The notes beneath the pieces are model-generated. The model made no database searches, was not told where the DNA came from, and saw only the letters and a list, made by a program, of their open reading frames with translations. DNA of 12,891 nt from contig PKZI01000220.1 of assembly GCA_003133005.1 (NCBI GenBank), positions 1 through 12,891 on the forward strand. The letters run 5' to 3'. Positions 1 to 7,141 of the stretch are shown piece after piece. Numbering within the stretch: the first letter of the stretch is position 1; each line of letters starts with the position of its first letter. The position numbers and the translations under genes were made by a program. The stretch comes from Acidimicrobiaceae bacterium (GTDB taxonomy: Bacteria; Actinomycetota; Acidimicrobiia; Acidimicrobiales; RAAP-2).

Positions 1-2
1 AT

Positions 3-1106
3 TGGCGTTGGGTGTTCTTCGTGAACATTCCCATTGTCGTCGCCGCTCTCATCTTCACGCCCAAGCTTCTTCCCGAGGCGAGTGGCGAGAACACGACGGG
101 TTCGTTTGATATTCCAGGCGCTGCCGCTGTCGTGCTGGGCGTCTCGTCGCTCGTCTACGGCTTCGTTGAGGCGGGCAACAAGAGTTGGGGATCGCCGAAT
201 TCTTGGGCCTTCATCGCAGCGGGCGTCGTGCTACTTCTCGCTTTCGCAGGGATCGAGCTTCGCACGACGAACCCATTGGTGCGCTTCTCTCTCTTTCGCT
301 CGCGTTCGATCTTGGGCGCGAATCTCGGGATGCTCGCCTTTGGGATGGCCACCTTCGGTATCTGGTTCTACCTCGCGTTGTATCTCCAGGAGGTACACGG
401 TTACAGCGCGCTGAAGGCGGGTGTTGCGTCGCTGCCACTCAACGTCGCGCTCATTGCGACGGCCACGATGTCCTCGAAGTTGGTGAGTCGTTTTGGCCCC
501 AAGCCAGTCACCACCATTGGATTGGTGGTCGTCACCGCCGGACTCGCCTGGTTTCACTTCATCACCGCGACCGGATCGTACGTGAGCGTGACTCTTGGTC
601 CGATCATCGTGATGGGACTTGGCATGGGACTCGCCTACGTTGGTCTCACCGTGGGCGCCGTCTCGGGGGTCGCGCCCCACGAAGCTGGTCTCGCGTCAGG
701 TCTCTTGAACACGACGACCCAAGTGGGAACCGCCATTGGCCTCGCGATCTTGACGGCGATATCGACGACACAAACCGCGCACGCACTTGAGCGCGGCCAG
801 TCCGTCCACGTCGCGCTCACGCAAGGCTTTCGCGACGCGATCGTGCTAGGCGGTGCCTTCACCTTGGTCGCGGTGATCGTGACGATCCTCGTGCTCTCCA
901 ACCGTGAAAATCGCGCCTTCGTCGCGATGGTGCGAGGAGCGGGCGCGCCACTCGAAGATGCGGTCGAAATCCTCGCAGGTGCGGAAAGCATTGCGGGATT
1001 TGGCGCCGAGTCGTTCGAAGCGACCTTGCGCAAGGGCAAGAACGTCAACGAGAGCGCGCCGTCTGCCGCGCGCGATCGTGTCCAGTCCAGAGGCGACGCC
1101 GCGTAA
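3..1106 (+). CDS. DHA2-family MFS drug exporter, 5'-truncated
   Basis: This is the C-terminal 367 residues of a major facilitator superfamily proton-coupled exporter of the 14-helix DHA2 (EmrB/QacA-like) type. The gene enters from the left edge. The reading frame is open from base 3 and begins WRWVFFVNIP, which matches the conserved W-R-W-x-F-F-x-N-x-P stretch near helix 6 of this family, so the GTG at 12 is internal and not a start. Hydrophobic helices continue to about residue 300 and include a segment rich in Gly and Ala (GLGMGLAYVG) typical of the family. A hydrophilic tail of roughly 60 residues follows. The stop is TAA at 1104-1106. A TetR gene begins 77 bp downstream on the same strand, a common arrangement for a regulated efflux pump. 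The substrate cannot be told from the sequence. Confidence 0.9.
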   Translation, partial: WRWVFFVNIPIVVAALIFTPKLLPEASGENTTGSFDIPGAAAVVLGVSSLVYGFVEAGNKSWGSPNSWAFIAAGVVLLLAFAGIELRTTNPLVRFSLFRSRSILGANLGMLAFGMATFGIWFYLALYLQEVHGYSALKAGVASLPLNVALIATATMSSKLVSRFGPKPVTTIGLVVVTAGLAWFHFITATGSYVSVTLGPIIVMGLGMGLAYVGLTVGAVSGVAPHEAGLASGLLNTTTQVGTAIGLAILTAISTTQTAHALERGQSVHVALTQGFRDAIVLGGAFTLVAVIVTILVLSNRENRAFVAMVRGAGAPLEDAVEILAGAESIAGFGAESFEATLRKGKNVNESAPSAARDRVQSRGDAA

Positions 1107-1167
1107 GCGCGTGGCCTCGCGAACGCCCGTGGTGTTAGTAAGGACCGGAGAATGACGTCCGCTTCGC

Positions 1168-1183
1168 TAGGTACACTACGAAC
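1168..1183 (+). promoter_or_regulatory. Candidate promoter/operator of the first tetR
   Basis: TACACT at 1172-1177 fits a -10 element and lies 6 bases before the GTG start at 1184, so the transcript would be leaderless. It overlaps the partial inverted repeat GGTA-CAC-TAC (1170-1179), which resembles the site before the second tetR gene. No good -35 is visible. The assignment is inferred from spacing. Confidence 0.4.
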
Positions 1184-1852
1184 GTGATGAGAGCACCAGA
1201 AAGAGAAGAACGCTCGTTGCGGGCCGACGCCGAGCGCAATCGCCTCAAGATCATCGAGGCCGCACAATCCCTCTTCGCCGAACGTGGTATCGACGTCACG
1301 ATGGATGAGATTGCGCGCGCGGCCGGAGTTGGGGTAGCGACGTTGTACCGCCGCTACCCCACCCGCACCGAACTTGTGGCCTACGCATTCGAAAATAAGA
1401 TGTGGCAGTTCGCGACGGGCGCGCGAAAGGCTCTTGATGACCCCGATCCGTGGCACGGGTTTTGTGCGTACATCATCTCACTGAGCACCATGCAGTCCAA
1501 CGACCGCGGTTTTAGCGACGCACTCACCATGGCGTTTCCCACCGTAAAAAGGTTCGAAGCTGCGCGAATCCAAGCGTTTGAGGATTTTTCGACGCTGATT
1601 AAAAGGGCCAAGGCCTGTGGTGCGCTGCGCGAGGACTTCGCGCCCGAGGATCTACCAATTCTGCTGATGGCGAACGCCGGGGTCCTCGCAGCGACGGGCG
1701 ATGTGGCACCGAGGTCGGCCCCTCGACTCATTGCCTACCTCCTTCAGGCTTTCGCGGCGCCGGGTGGCGGACGATTGCCGCCGCCACCCAGCAACCGTCA
1801 AATGTTTCGAGCCGTCGTACGACTAACGAGTCCCGAAGACGAGTCGGCGTAG
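1184..1852 (+). CDS. TetR/AcrR-family transcriptional repressor
   Basis: This is a one-component DNA-binding regulator of 222 residues. The N-terminal TetR helix-turn-helix spans about residues 20-68. It shows the family pattern: IIEAAQSLFAERG leads into TMDEIARAAGVGVATLYRRY (39-58), where A-x-x-A-G-V and T-L-Y-R-R-Y are the recognition-helix signature. The remainder is a helical ligand-binding domain with no recognisable ligand. Translation may start at GTG 1184 or at the adjacent ATG 1187. There is no Shine-Dalgarno sequence, but a -10-like element sits 6 bases upstream, so a leaderless start at 1184 is favoured. The gene follows the DHA2 exporter on the same strand and probably controls it, although the exporter's own promoter is outside the window. 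Confidence 0.9.
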   Translation: MMRAPEREERSLRADAERNRLKIIEAAQSLFAERGIDVTMDEIARAAGVGVATLYRRYPTRTELVAYAFENKMWQFATGARKALDDPDPWHGFCAYIISLSTMQSNDRGFSDALTMAFPTVKRFEAARIQAFEDFSTLIKRAKACGALREDFAPEDLPILLMANAGVLAATGDVAPRSAPRLIAYLLQAFAAPGGGRLPPPPSNRQMFRAVVRLTSPEDESA

Positions 1853-1914
1853 CGAACCTCGAAATCGCCGTTTGAGGGTGCGGCGCGCGGCGCGCTCGAT
1901 TTCATAAACGAAAC

Positions 1915-1928
1915 GGTATCGTACCTAA
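1915..1928 (+). promoter_or_regulatory. Palindromic candidate operator before the second tetR
   Basis: GGTA-TCG-TACC (1915-1925) is a perfect inverted repeat with 4-base arms. It overlaps -10-like sequences (TATCGT at 1917-1922 and TACCTA at 1922-1927) and lies about 45 bases before the ATG of the second tetR gene. It is a plausible autoregulatory site for a TetR repressor that would also cover the downstream MMPL exporter. The GGTANNNTAC core recurs at the first tetR promoter. Confidence 0.4.
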
Positions 1929-1968
1929 ATGACTCTTGGCGGACGCCGAGGGCTCTCGAAAGGTCGAA

Positions 1969-2595
1969 ATGATTGCACCGCGCCACGACGAAGCGAACTC
2001 GCATCGTGGACGTCCACTCGACTCTGAGCGAGGGCCGCAATTGCTCAACGTGGCACTCGAACTACTCGCTGAAATTGGCTACGACAAGTTGACCATTGAC
2101 GCCGTCGCCGAACGTGCGCACGCGAGCAAGGCAACCATCTACCGACGCTGGTCCAACAAGGCCGAACTCGTCGTTGAGGCACTCGGCACCCAGCAGCCGA
2201 ATTTCGAGGTTCTCGATACCGGATCGCTCGAGGGTGACCTTGATTTCGGCCTCACGCAACTCTTCAACCAGGAAGCGCGGATGAGCGCGCACGTTATGCT
2301 CGGGCTCATCACCGCGCTCTCGCGCGACGCCGAATTGAGAGTGGTCTTTCGCGAGCGTTTTCTCGAACGAGAAGATACGGCGCTAAAAGTGGTGTTCGAT
2401 CGCGCAGTTGCGCGTGGCGAGATTGCCCCGGAGCGCGATCTCGAACTGCTCATGAAGGTGCTACCCGCGTTCATGATGGATCACCTTCTGACACATGGTG
2501 AAATGCCCGACCAGGACTTCGCCAGGCGCGTCATCCACGAAGTCGTCGTGCCGCTCGCTCTTTCTGACAACCACGCGCCACGTCGCATTAAGTAA
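1969..2595 (+). CDS. TetR/AcrR-family repressor of the MMPL operon
   Basis: This is a TetR regulator of 208 residues. ATG 1969 is chosen over the in-frame TTG at 1936 because an AAGG Shine-Dalgarno-like run lies 5-6 bases upstream, and because the protein then starts shortly before the HRGRP basic arm (12-16) usual in this subgroup. The HTH covers about residues 22-70, with LTIDAVAERAHASKATIYRRW (41-61) as the turn and recognition helix. The C-terminal domain is helical and unassigned. Its TAA (2593-2595) overlaps the ribosome binding site of the MMPL gene, so the two are co-transcribed and probably translationally coupled. The likely job is ligand-released repression of the exporter operon. 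The basis is family knowledge plus gene order. Confidence 0.9.
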   Translation: MIAPRHDEANSHRGRPLDSERGPQLLNVALELLAEIGYDKLTIDAVAERAHASKATIYRRWSNKAELVVEALGTQQPNFEVLDTGSLEGDLDFGLTQLFNQEARMSAHVMLGLITALSRDAELRVVFRERFLEREDTALKVVFDRAVARGEIAPERDLELLMKVLPAFMMDHLLTHGEMPDQDFARRVIHEVVVPLALSDNHAPRRIK

Positions 2596-2605
2596 AGGAA
2601 CCGAA

Positions 2606-4891
2606 ATGGACAGACTCTTCGATCGACTTGGCCGTGTCGTCGTGCGTTGGCGCTGGATCGTGCTCGTCGTGTGGATTCTCGTGGCGGTGGTGTCGTCAAA
2701 GACGCTGCCCTCGATGAGCAGTGAGGTCAATAACAACAACACCAACTTCTTGCAGGCGTCGGCGCCGAGCCAACAGGCCGCCGTGCTACTCACGCCGGTG
2801 CAAGGAAATGCGTCCACCTCGAGTCAGATCCTCATCATCGCCTCGCGAAACAACGCGCCGCTTTCCTCGACGGATCAGGTTTCGATCGAAAAGGAAATCA
2901 AGGCGGCCGCCAAGGTCACCAAGGTGATTTCGGTCAAGCAGGTCGCCACGTCGTCCGACGGCAAGGTGACTGAATTACTAGTGCAAGCAAACGTCAGCCA
3001 GAACGACGATTCCGGCACTAAGACCGTCGTCGACGACATCGCGAGTACGTTCGCCCAAGCGCGCGCACCCGCGGGACTCGAGTACCACCTGGCGGGTGAA
3101 GTCGCGTCCGCGGTCGCGAACGCGGCGGGCTCGAACAAGACCGGCGGCACGGTGCAGCTCTTCTCGTTCCTCTTCATCCTCGTCTTGCTCTTTCTCATCT
3201 TCCGTTCATTGCTCGCGCCGATTCTCACGTTGCTTCCCGCGATCTTCGCGTTAGTGATTTCGATGAGGTTCATCGGGGTGCTCGGAGCCCACGGCATCAA
3301 GATCTCCGAGATCACCACGCTGTTGCTGATTATTCTTCTGCTCGGCGCGGGCACCGACTACGGTCTGTTCCTGGTCTTTCGCGTTCGCGAGGAGATCCGC
3401 CGCGGTCTTGATCCCCGCGAAGCCGTCTCTCAATCTCTCGTTCGCGTCGGTGAGTCAATATCCGCTTCCGCGGGGACCGTCATCCTCGCACTGTTGACAC
3501 TTCTCTTTGCGACCTTTGGCGTCTACAACAGCCTCGCGGTACCTCTCGCGGTGGGTGTCGGAGTCATGCTCCTCGCGGGGCTCACGTTGCTACCCGCGTT
3601 GCTCGCCATCTTCGGTCGCGCCGTGTTCTGGCCCACGAAAGTCGTCAAGACCGAATCCAAGATCGGGGTCTGGGGAACCATTGCGGTGCGGCTCGTTCGC
3701 CGACCCGCGGTCACCCTCGGCATCGGACTCGTGTTGTTCATTGGTCTCGCGTCGTTCGCGTTGGGTTACCACTCCGGTGGGTTCGGCGGGAGCACGAACG
3801 CACCCGCTGGCACCAACACCGCTCAGGGTAACGCCATCGTCGCGGCGCACTTCCCCCACGCGAGCGCGAACCCCGGCGACGTCGGCTTTCGCTACACCAC
3901 GCCCGTTTGGACCAATCCCAGTGAGGTGATCAAGGCTCAACAGTCGCTGAGCGGGTCGGGAGACTTCAGTCGCATCACCGGACCCCTCAACGCCAACGGC
4001 TCGAGCCTGACCCCCGCGCAGTTCACCCAGTTGTACCAAGAACTCGGCGCGCCGTCGAGGCTGCCAGTGCTCGAACCAACCTCGATCAAGGTGCCCATCG
4101 CGCTCTACGAGGCTTACCGTTCGAGTGCCCAGTACGTCAGCGCCAACGGGCTCACCGTTGCCTTCCAGACAACATTTCGCGCCGGTAATCAGCAGTCCAC
4201 TGAAGCGCTCCAAGCCGTGCCTCAAATTCGCGTCGCCACCACCAAGGCGGCGCACGCATCGGGAGCAACTGACTCGGGCGTCGCCGGTGAAGCGGCGGGA
4301 CTCTACGACGTAAGTGGGGCGTCTGATCGTGACCTCCTGCGCGTCTTTCCCATCGCCATCCTGGCAATCGGTCTGTTGCTCGGTTTGGTGTTGCGGAGTG
4401 TCGTCGCCCCGCTATATCTGATCGTGAGTGTCGCGCTCTCCTACATCGCGGCGTTGGGCATCTCGACGCTCTTCTTCATCGATATCGGCGGTCAGAAAGG
4501 ATTGACGTTCATCTTGCCGTTCTTGATGTTCATCTTCCTCCTGGCGCTCGGCGAGGATTACAACATCCTTGTCATGACGCGAATACGCGAAGAGGCCCGA
4601 GAACTTCCGCTTCGCGAAGCCGTGTCGCGCGCGGTGGGTATTACAGGCCCGACGGTCACTTCCGCCGGACTGGTCCTCGCGGGTACGTTCGGCGTCCTGG
4701 CGGTCGCCGGAGGCGGCGGACAGATAACCGATATTGGTGCCGGTCTCGCGATCGGCATCTTGATGGATACGTTCTTCGTGCGTACCCTGCTGGTGCCCGC
4801 CACGGTGGTACTCCTGAGCCGTTGGAACTGGTGGCCTTCAAAACTCAGTCGCGCTCCCGAGCCGCGAACGACGACCAGCGTCAAGAAGTAA
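2606..4891 (+). CDS. MMPL/RND-family membrane exporter
   Basis: This is a 761-residue RND-superfamily transporter of the MmpL type, which uses the proton gradient to move hydrophobic molecules or lipids out of the cytoplasmic membrane. I start it at ATG 2606, which has AAAGGAA just upstream; the frame is open further upstream but overlaps the tetR gene. It has the duplicated RND layout: helix 1 (about 17-34), an extracytoplasmic loop (about 35-180), helices 2-6 (about 185-375), a second loop (about 388-570) and helices 7-12 (about 573-745). The paired Asp-Tyr dyads that carry protons in MmpL3 are present: GAGTDYG with D251/Y252, and GEDYN with D651/Y652. Both are followed by the expected basic R-x-R-E-E motif. 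The second dyad is preceded by Glu (E650), where Val or Ala is commoner. There is no long cytoplasmic C-terminal extension. The substrate is unknown. Confidence 0.93.
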   Translation: MDRLFDRLGRVVVRWRWIVLVVWILVAVVSSKTLPSMSSEVNNNNTNFLQASAPSQQAAVLLTPVQGNASTSSQILIIASRNNAPLSSTDQVSIEKEIKAAAKVTKVISVKQVATSSDGKVTELLVQANVSQNDDSGTKTVVDDIASTFAQARAPAGLEYHLAGEVASAVANAAGSNKTGGTVQLFSFLFILVLLFLIFRSLLAPILTLLPAIFALVISMRFIGVLGAHGIKISEITTLLLIILLLGAGTDYGLFLVFRVREEIRRGLDPREAVSQSLVRVGESISASAGTVILALLTLLFATFGVYNSLAVPLAVGVGVMLLAGLTLLPALLAIFGRAVFWPTKVVKTESKIGVWGTIAVRLVRRPAVTLGIGLVLFIGLASFALGYHSGGFGGSTNAPAGTNTAQGNAIVAAHFPHASANPGDVGFRYTTPVWTNPSEVIKAQQSLSGSGDFSRITGPLNANGSSLTPAQFTQLYQELGAPSRLPVLEPTSIKVPIALYEAYRSSAQYVSANGLTVAFQTTFRAGNQQSTEALQAVPQIRVATTKAAHASGATDSGVAGEAAGLYDVSGASDRDLLRVFPIAILAIGLLLGLVLRSVVAPLYLIVSVALSYIAALGISTLFFIDIGGQKGLTFILPFLMFIFLLALGEDYNILVMTRIREEARELPLREAVSRAVGITGPTVTSAGLVLAGTFGVLAVAGGGGQITDIGAGLAIGILMDTFFVRTLLVPATVVLLSRWNWWPSKLSRAPEPRTTTSVKK

Positions 4892-4894
4892 ACC

Positions 4895-4907
4895 CCAACG
4901 CCGTTGG
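4895..4907. terminator. Small hairpin between convergent genes
   Basis: CCAAC-GCC-GTTGG is a 5-bp stem with a 3-base loop, just 4 bases after the MMPL stop codon and before the end of the convergent aquaporin gene. It has no T-tract, so it is at best a weak terminator. The 69-bp gap also holds a 10-base direct repeat, CACGACGTGC, at 4931-4940 and 4949-4958. Confidence 0.25.
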
Positions 4908-4960
4908 CGCGCATCGGTTTCGATCACACTCACGACGTGCGAGTAGTTCACGACGTGCCG

Positions 4961-5704
4961 TTACTCGACGACTTCGACCACCACGACGGTTTCGGTTTCT
5001 TTTTCGAACGGATAGATGAGTCGATAGACAATGGCAGCGACGATGCCTCCGACCATTGGCGCCACGAGGAAGAGCCACACCTGGCTGAGGGCCTGGCCTC
5101 CGACGATCAGCGCCGGTCCCAAGCTTCGCGCGGGGTTGACTGACGTGCCCGTAAGGGGAATGCCTATGAGGTGAATCACCGTGAGTGTGAGACCAATGAC
5201 CACCCCGGCGACCGCTGCGTTGCCGTATTTGCTCGTCACGCCAAGTATCACGAAGACGAAGGTGGCCGTCAGGATTATCTCGACGAGGAATGCACCGCCG
5301 CCACTGATGTGCACGAGCGAGGCAGAACCGTAGCCGTCGGTACCGAGACCCTCGACTGAGCGGTGATAATACGGCGACTGGTCGAACACGGCCCAGAGCA
5401 ACAACGCTCCGAGAATACCTCCGACGAACTGCGCGACCCAGTAAACAACTGCATCAAGGGCCGACACTCGCCCCGCGAGAAAGGCGCCCATAGTCACGGC
5501 GGGATTCACGTGCGCACCCGAGATCGGGCCAAGTACGTACGCGAGGGCCATCAAGGTGAGACCAAAGGTGAATGCCGTCGCCACCACGCCAGCCGCGACG
5601 CTTCCTCCGTCGAACCTAAAGCCGAACATCAAGGTCGCGACTCCCACCGCGAAGAAGACGAGAATAAAGGTGCCGAGCAGTTCGGCAAAAAACTTCCTGA
5701 CCAT
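4961..5704 (-). CDS. aqpZ: AqpZ-type water channel (MIP family)
   Basis: This is a 247-residue aquaporin of the inner membrane. ATG 5704 is chosen because AGAAAGG lies about 9 bases upstream and the protein then begins with the usual M-V/R-K-F-F-A-E-L-L-G-T start; the frame open further upstream has no membrane character. Both NPA boxes are intact: SGAHVNPAVT (N67) and TGTSVNPARS (N190). By alignment from memory with E. coli AqpZ, the aromatic/arginine filter is F47, H178, T187 and R193, the water-selective set, whereas glycerol channels replace the His with Gly. Six helices and two half-helices fit the length. The C-terminal tail is unusual, ending in an acidic, Val-rich run (ETETVVVVEVVE). 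The gene is divergent from a marR gene, which may regulate it, and convergent with the MMPL exporter. Confidence 0.92.
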   Translation of the reverse strand: MVRKFFAELLGTFILVFFAVGVATLMFGFRFDGGSVAAGVVATAFTFGLTLMALAYVLGPISGAHVNPAVTMGAFLAGRVSALDAVVYWVAQFVGGILGALLLWAVFDQSPYYHRSVEGLGTDGYGSASLVHISGGGAFLVEIILTATFVFVILGVTSKYGNAAVAGVVIGLTLTVIHLIGIPLTGTSVNPARSLGPALIVGGQALSQVWLFLVAPMVGGIVAAIVYRLIYPFEKETETVVVVEVVE

Positions 5705-5949
5705 TGACAACTGCCTTTCTCTCAAACTCTTGACATTCTGTCCGTTACCCGAATCCCATTGAGGGATGCCCGTGGCACGAATTCTCAGGAAAAGAAGGGT
5801 GTTACGCGCCCCTTGCAGAAAACGCGCATCAGATTCGCAACCTCTCGACCTCCAACACGCGCGACGTTCTTGTTGGATGCACCTTGTGAAGGCGTATCCG
5901 AATCGCACGATGAGATGATATGTCAACCCAAAATGCTAGAATCCTGACC
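5705..5949. promoter_or_regulatory. Divergent aquaporin/marR intergenic region with palindrome
   Basis: This 245-bp gap separates two divergent genes. It contains CCTT-GTG-AAGG (5882-5892), a perfect 11-base inverted repeat, itself set in a looser outer repeat of TTGGAT (5873-5878) and ATCCGAA. It is a candidate MarR operator about 60 bp before marR. No clear promoter for the aquaporin was found. An in-frame extension of the aquaporin across this gap exists but looks non-coding. Confidence 0.4.
5934..5942 (+). promoter_or_regulatory. Extended -10 promoter of marR
   Basis: TG-C-TAGAAT (5934-5942) fits an extended -10 element. It ends 7 bases before ATG 5950, so transcription would begin at or next to the A of the start codon and give a leaderless mRNA. 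No strong -35 is seen, as is common with extended -10 promoters. Confidence 0.5.
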
Positions 5950-6417
5950 ATGCGAGTTGCGAGAAGTCTCGACGCCCGAAAAGGCCAGGCGTGGCACGAC
6001 TTCATGCAGATGCAGGAGGTTCTCCAGTCACGGCTCGAGCAGCAGTTGCAGTGCACGTCGAATCTGTCGAACGCAGATTACACGGTGCTCGTCGTTCTCT
6101 CCGAAGCACCGGAGCGTCGTCTGCGCGTCTTTGAGATGGGACAACAGATGGGTTGGGAGAAAAGTCGGCTCCATCACCAACTCACACGAATGTGCCAACG
6201 GGGTCTTGTGGTCCGCGAGTCCGACCCCGACTCGCCGCGCGCGATCTTCGCAGTTCTCACGGATGCCGGATTCGCCGCCATTACGAATGCGTCACCCTCG
6301 CACAATCGAGAAGTTCAGCGACTCTTCTTTGACAAGATCACCGACGAGCAGGTCGAACAACTCGGTGACATATCACTTCGCGTACTTGACGGATTACTCG
6401 GCCGCGGTTCGAACTGA
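5950..6417 (+). CDS. MarR-family winged-helix regulator
   Basis: This is a regulator of 155 residues from ATG 5950. An in-frame ATG at 5920 would put the first ten codons over the promoter, so the later ATG is preferred. The order of elements is that of MarR: an N-terminal dimer helix (WHDFMQMQEVLQSRLEQQL), the winged helix with LSNADYTVLVVLSEAPERRL, a helix-turn-helix around MGQQMGWEKSRLHHQLTRM, and the wing VVRESDPDSPRAIFAVLT with the family's D-x-R wing pattern followed by L-T-x-x-G. A C-terminal helix closes the dimer. The ligand is unknown. It may control itself and the divergent aquaporin. It is convergent with the VOC gene, with 118 bp between them in which I see only short weak hairpins. 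Confidence 0.88.
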   Translation: MRVARSLDARKGQAWHDFMQMQEVLQSRLEQQLQCTSNLSNADYTVLVVLSEAPERRLRVFEMGQQMGWEKSRLHHQLTRMCQRGLVVRESDPDSPRAIFAVLTDAGFAAITNASPSHNREVQRLFFDKITDEQVEQLGDISLRVLDGLLGRGSN

Positions 6418-6535
6418 ACCGTTCCAATCAGTCTTCGTCAACTGAGGAAGTCCAACGAAGGCGCTCAGGACTGGTCATCGACGAACGTCGCTGTCGCACC
6501 GCGGGTACGGACGACGTTCTCGATGAAGCTACTTG

Positions 6536-6991
6536 CTATAACGTGAGCGGACGCACCGGTGCGCCGATCAGACTGGGATCCGACTTCCAGTCGACGTCGG
6601 CCACGTCGATGTACAACTCAATCTGATTGCCGTCGGGATCCAAGATATAAATGCTGTGACTGATGGTGTGGTCGCTGAGACCGTCAATGGCCACGCCCAC
6701 CTCATTAAGTCGGTTCACGGCATCACGAAGTTCGTCGTCCGTGTCGCCGATCTTTAGACCGAAGTGATAAAGACCCAGATGACGACCGCGAGGAAGTGGT
6801 GTCGCCTTGTCGCCCACTTCAATGAGGAGGAGTTCGTGGTGCGTGCGTCCCGAGGAAAAGGCGGCGATGGGCTGACCGGGTCGCGCGGCGATGACGACGT
6901 CCCAACCGAGTACGTCGCCGTAGAACGCGGCGGACTTCTGGACGTCCCTCACGAACAGTACGAGATGACCCAATTCCTTGACCTCGATCAT
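6536..6991 (-). CDS. VOC-superfamily (glyoxalase/dioxygenase-fold) metalloprotein
   Basis: This 151-residue protein has two beta-alpha-beta-beta-beta modules and fits the vicinal-oxygen-chelate superfamily (glyoxalase I, extradiol dioxygenases, fosfomycin resistance proteins). ATG 6991 is chosen for its strong GAGGAGGAAG ribosome binding site. Likely metal ligands are H9 (LGHLVLFVRD), H76 (LGLYHFGLKI) and E125 (DPDGNQIELY). The motifs F-Y-G-D-V-L-G-W (23-30) and D-P-D-G-N-Q-I-E-L-Y (118-127) are classic for the family. H76 in the pattern L-Y-H-x-G/A is closer to catechol-2,3-dioxygenase-like members than to glyoxalase I, but the single-domain length makes a ring-cleavage role uncertain. It is downstream of pdxI on the same strand with a 150-bp gap, so it probably has its own promoter. 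Confidence 0.85.
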   Translation of the reverse strand: MIEVKELGHLVLFVRDVQKSAAFYGDVLGWDVVIAARPGQPIAAFSSGRTHHELLLIEVGDKATPLPRGRHLGLYHFGLKIGDTDDELRDAVNRLNEVGVAIDGLSDHTISHSIYILDPDGNQIELYIDVADVDWKSDPSLIGAPVRPLTL

Positions 6992-7071
6992 TTTTCTTCC
7001 TCCTCGGCCGCCTGATAGCGCAGAAACCTTGCAATCACTGCGTTGATTCCTCAGACACGGCAACTTTGAGT

Positions 7072-7091
7072 TGATATATCATCTCAGTATA
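7072..7091 (-). promoter_or_regulatory. Candidate promoter region of the VOC gene
   Basis: Read on the - strand, TATACT (7086-7091) resembles a -10 element and is followed by the 10-base palindrome TGATATATCA (7072-7081). This is an AT-rich island in GC-rich DNA, about 80-100 bases before the VOC start. A second option, TATAAA, lies at 7102-7107. No matching -35 is evident. Confidence 0.35.
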
Positions 7092-7141
7092 GTGGCGGCG
7101 ATTTATAGCCACGCAAAGCAGATGCGCTGATTTCCCAGGCG

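Noticed and set aside
635..1456. 273-codon open frame on the - strand across the exporter end and the first tetR gene
   Set aside because: It lies antisense to two well-supported genes, and its translation is Arg/Ser/Ala-rich without any family motif. Long shadow frames are expected in GC-rich DNA.
2495..2605. N-terminal extension of the MMPL protein to an upstream GTG
   Set aside because: It would overlap the tetR coding region by about 100 bases and add a hydrophilic stretch foreign to the family; ATG 2606 has a good ribosome binding site.
5705..5926. 74-residue N-terminal extension of the aquaporin
   Set aside because: It is Arg/Cys-rich with no membrane character. AqpZ proteins start at the M-x-x-K-F-F-A-E motif, and AGAAAGG precedes ATG 5704.
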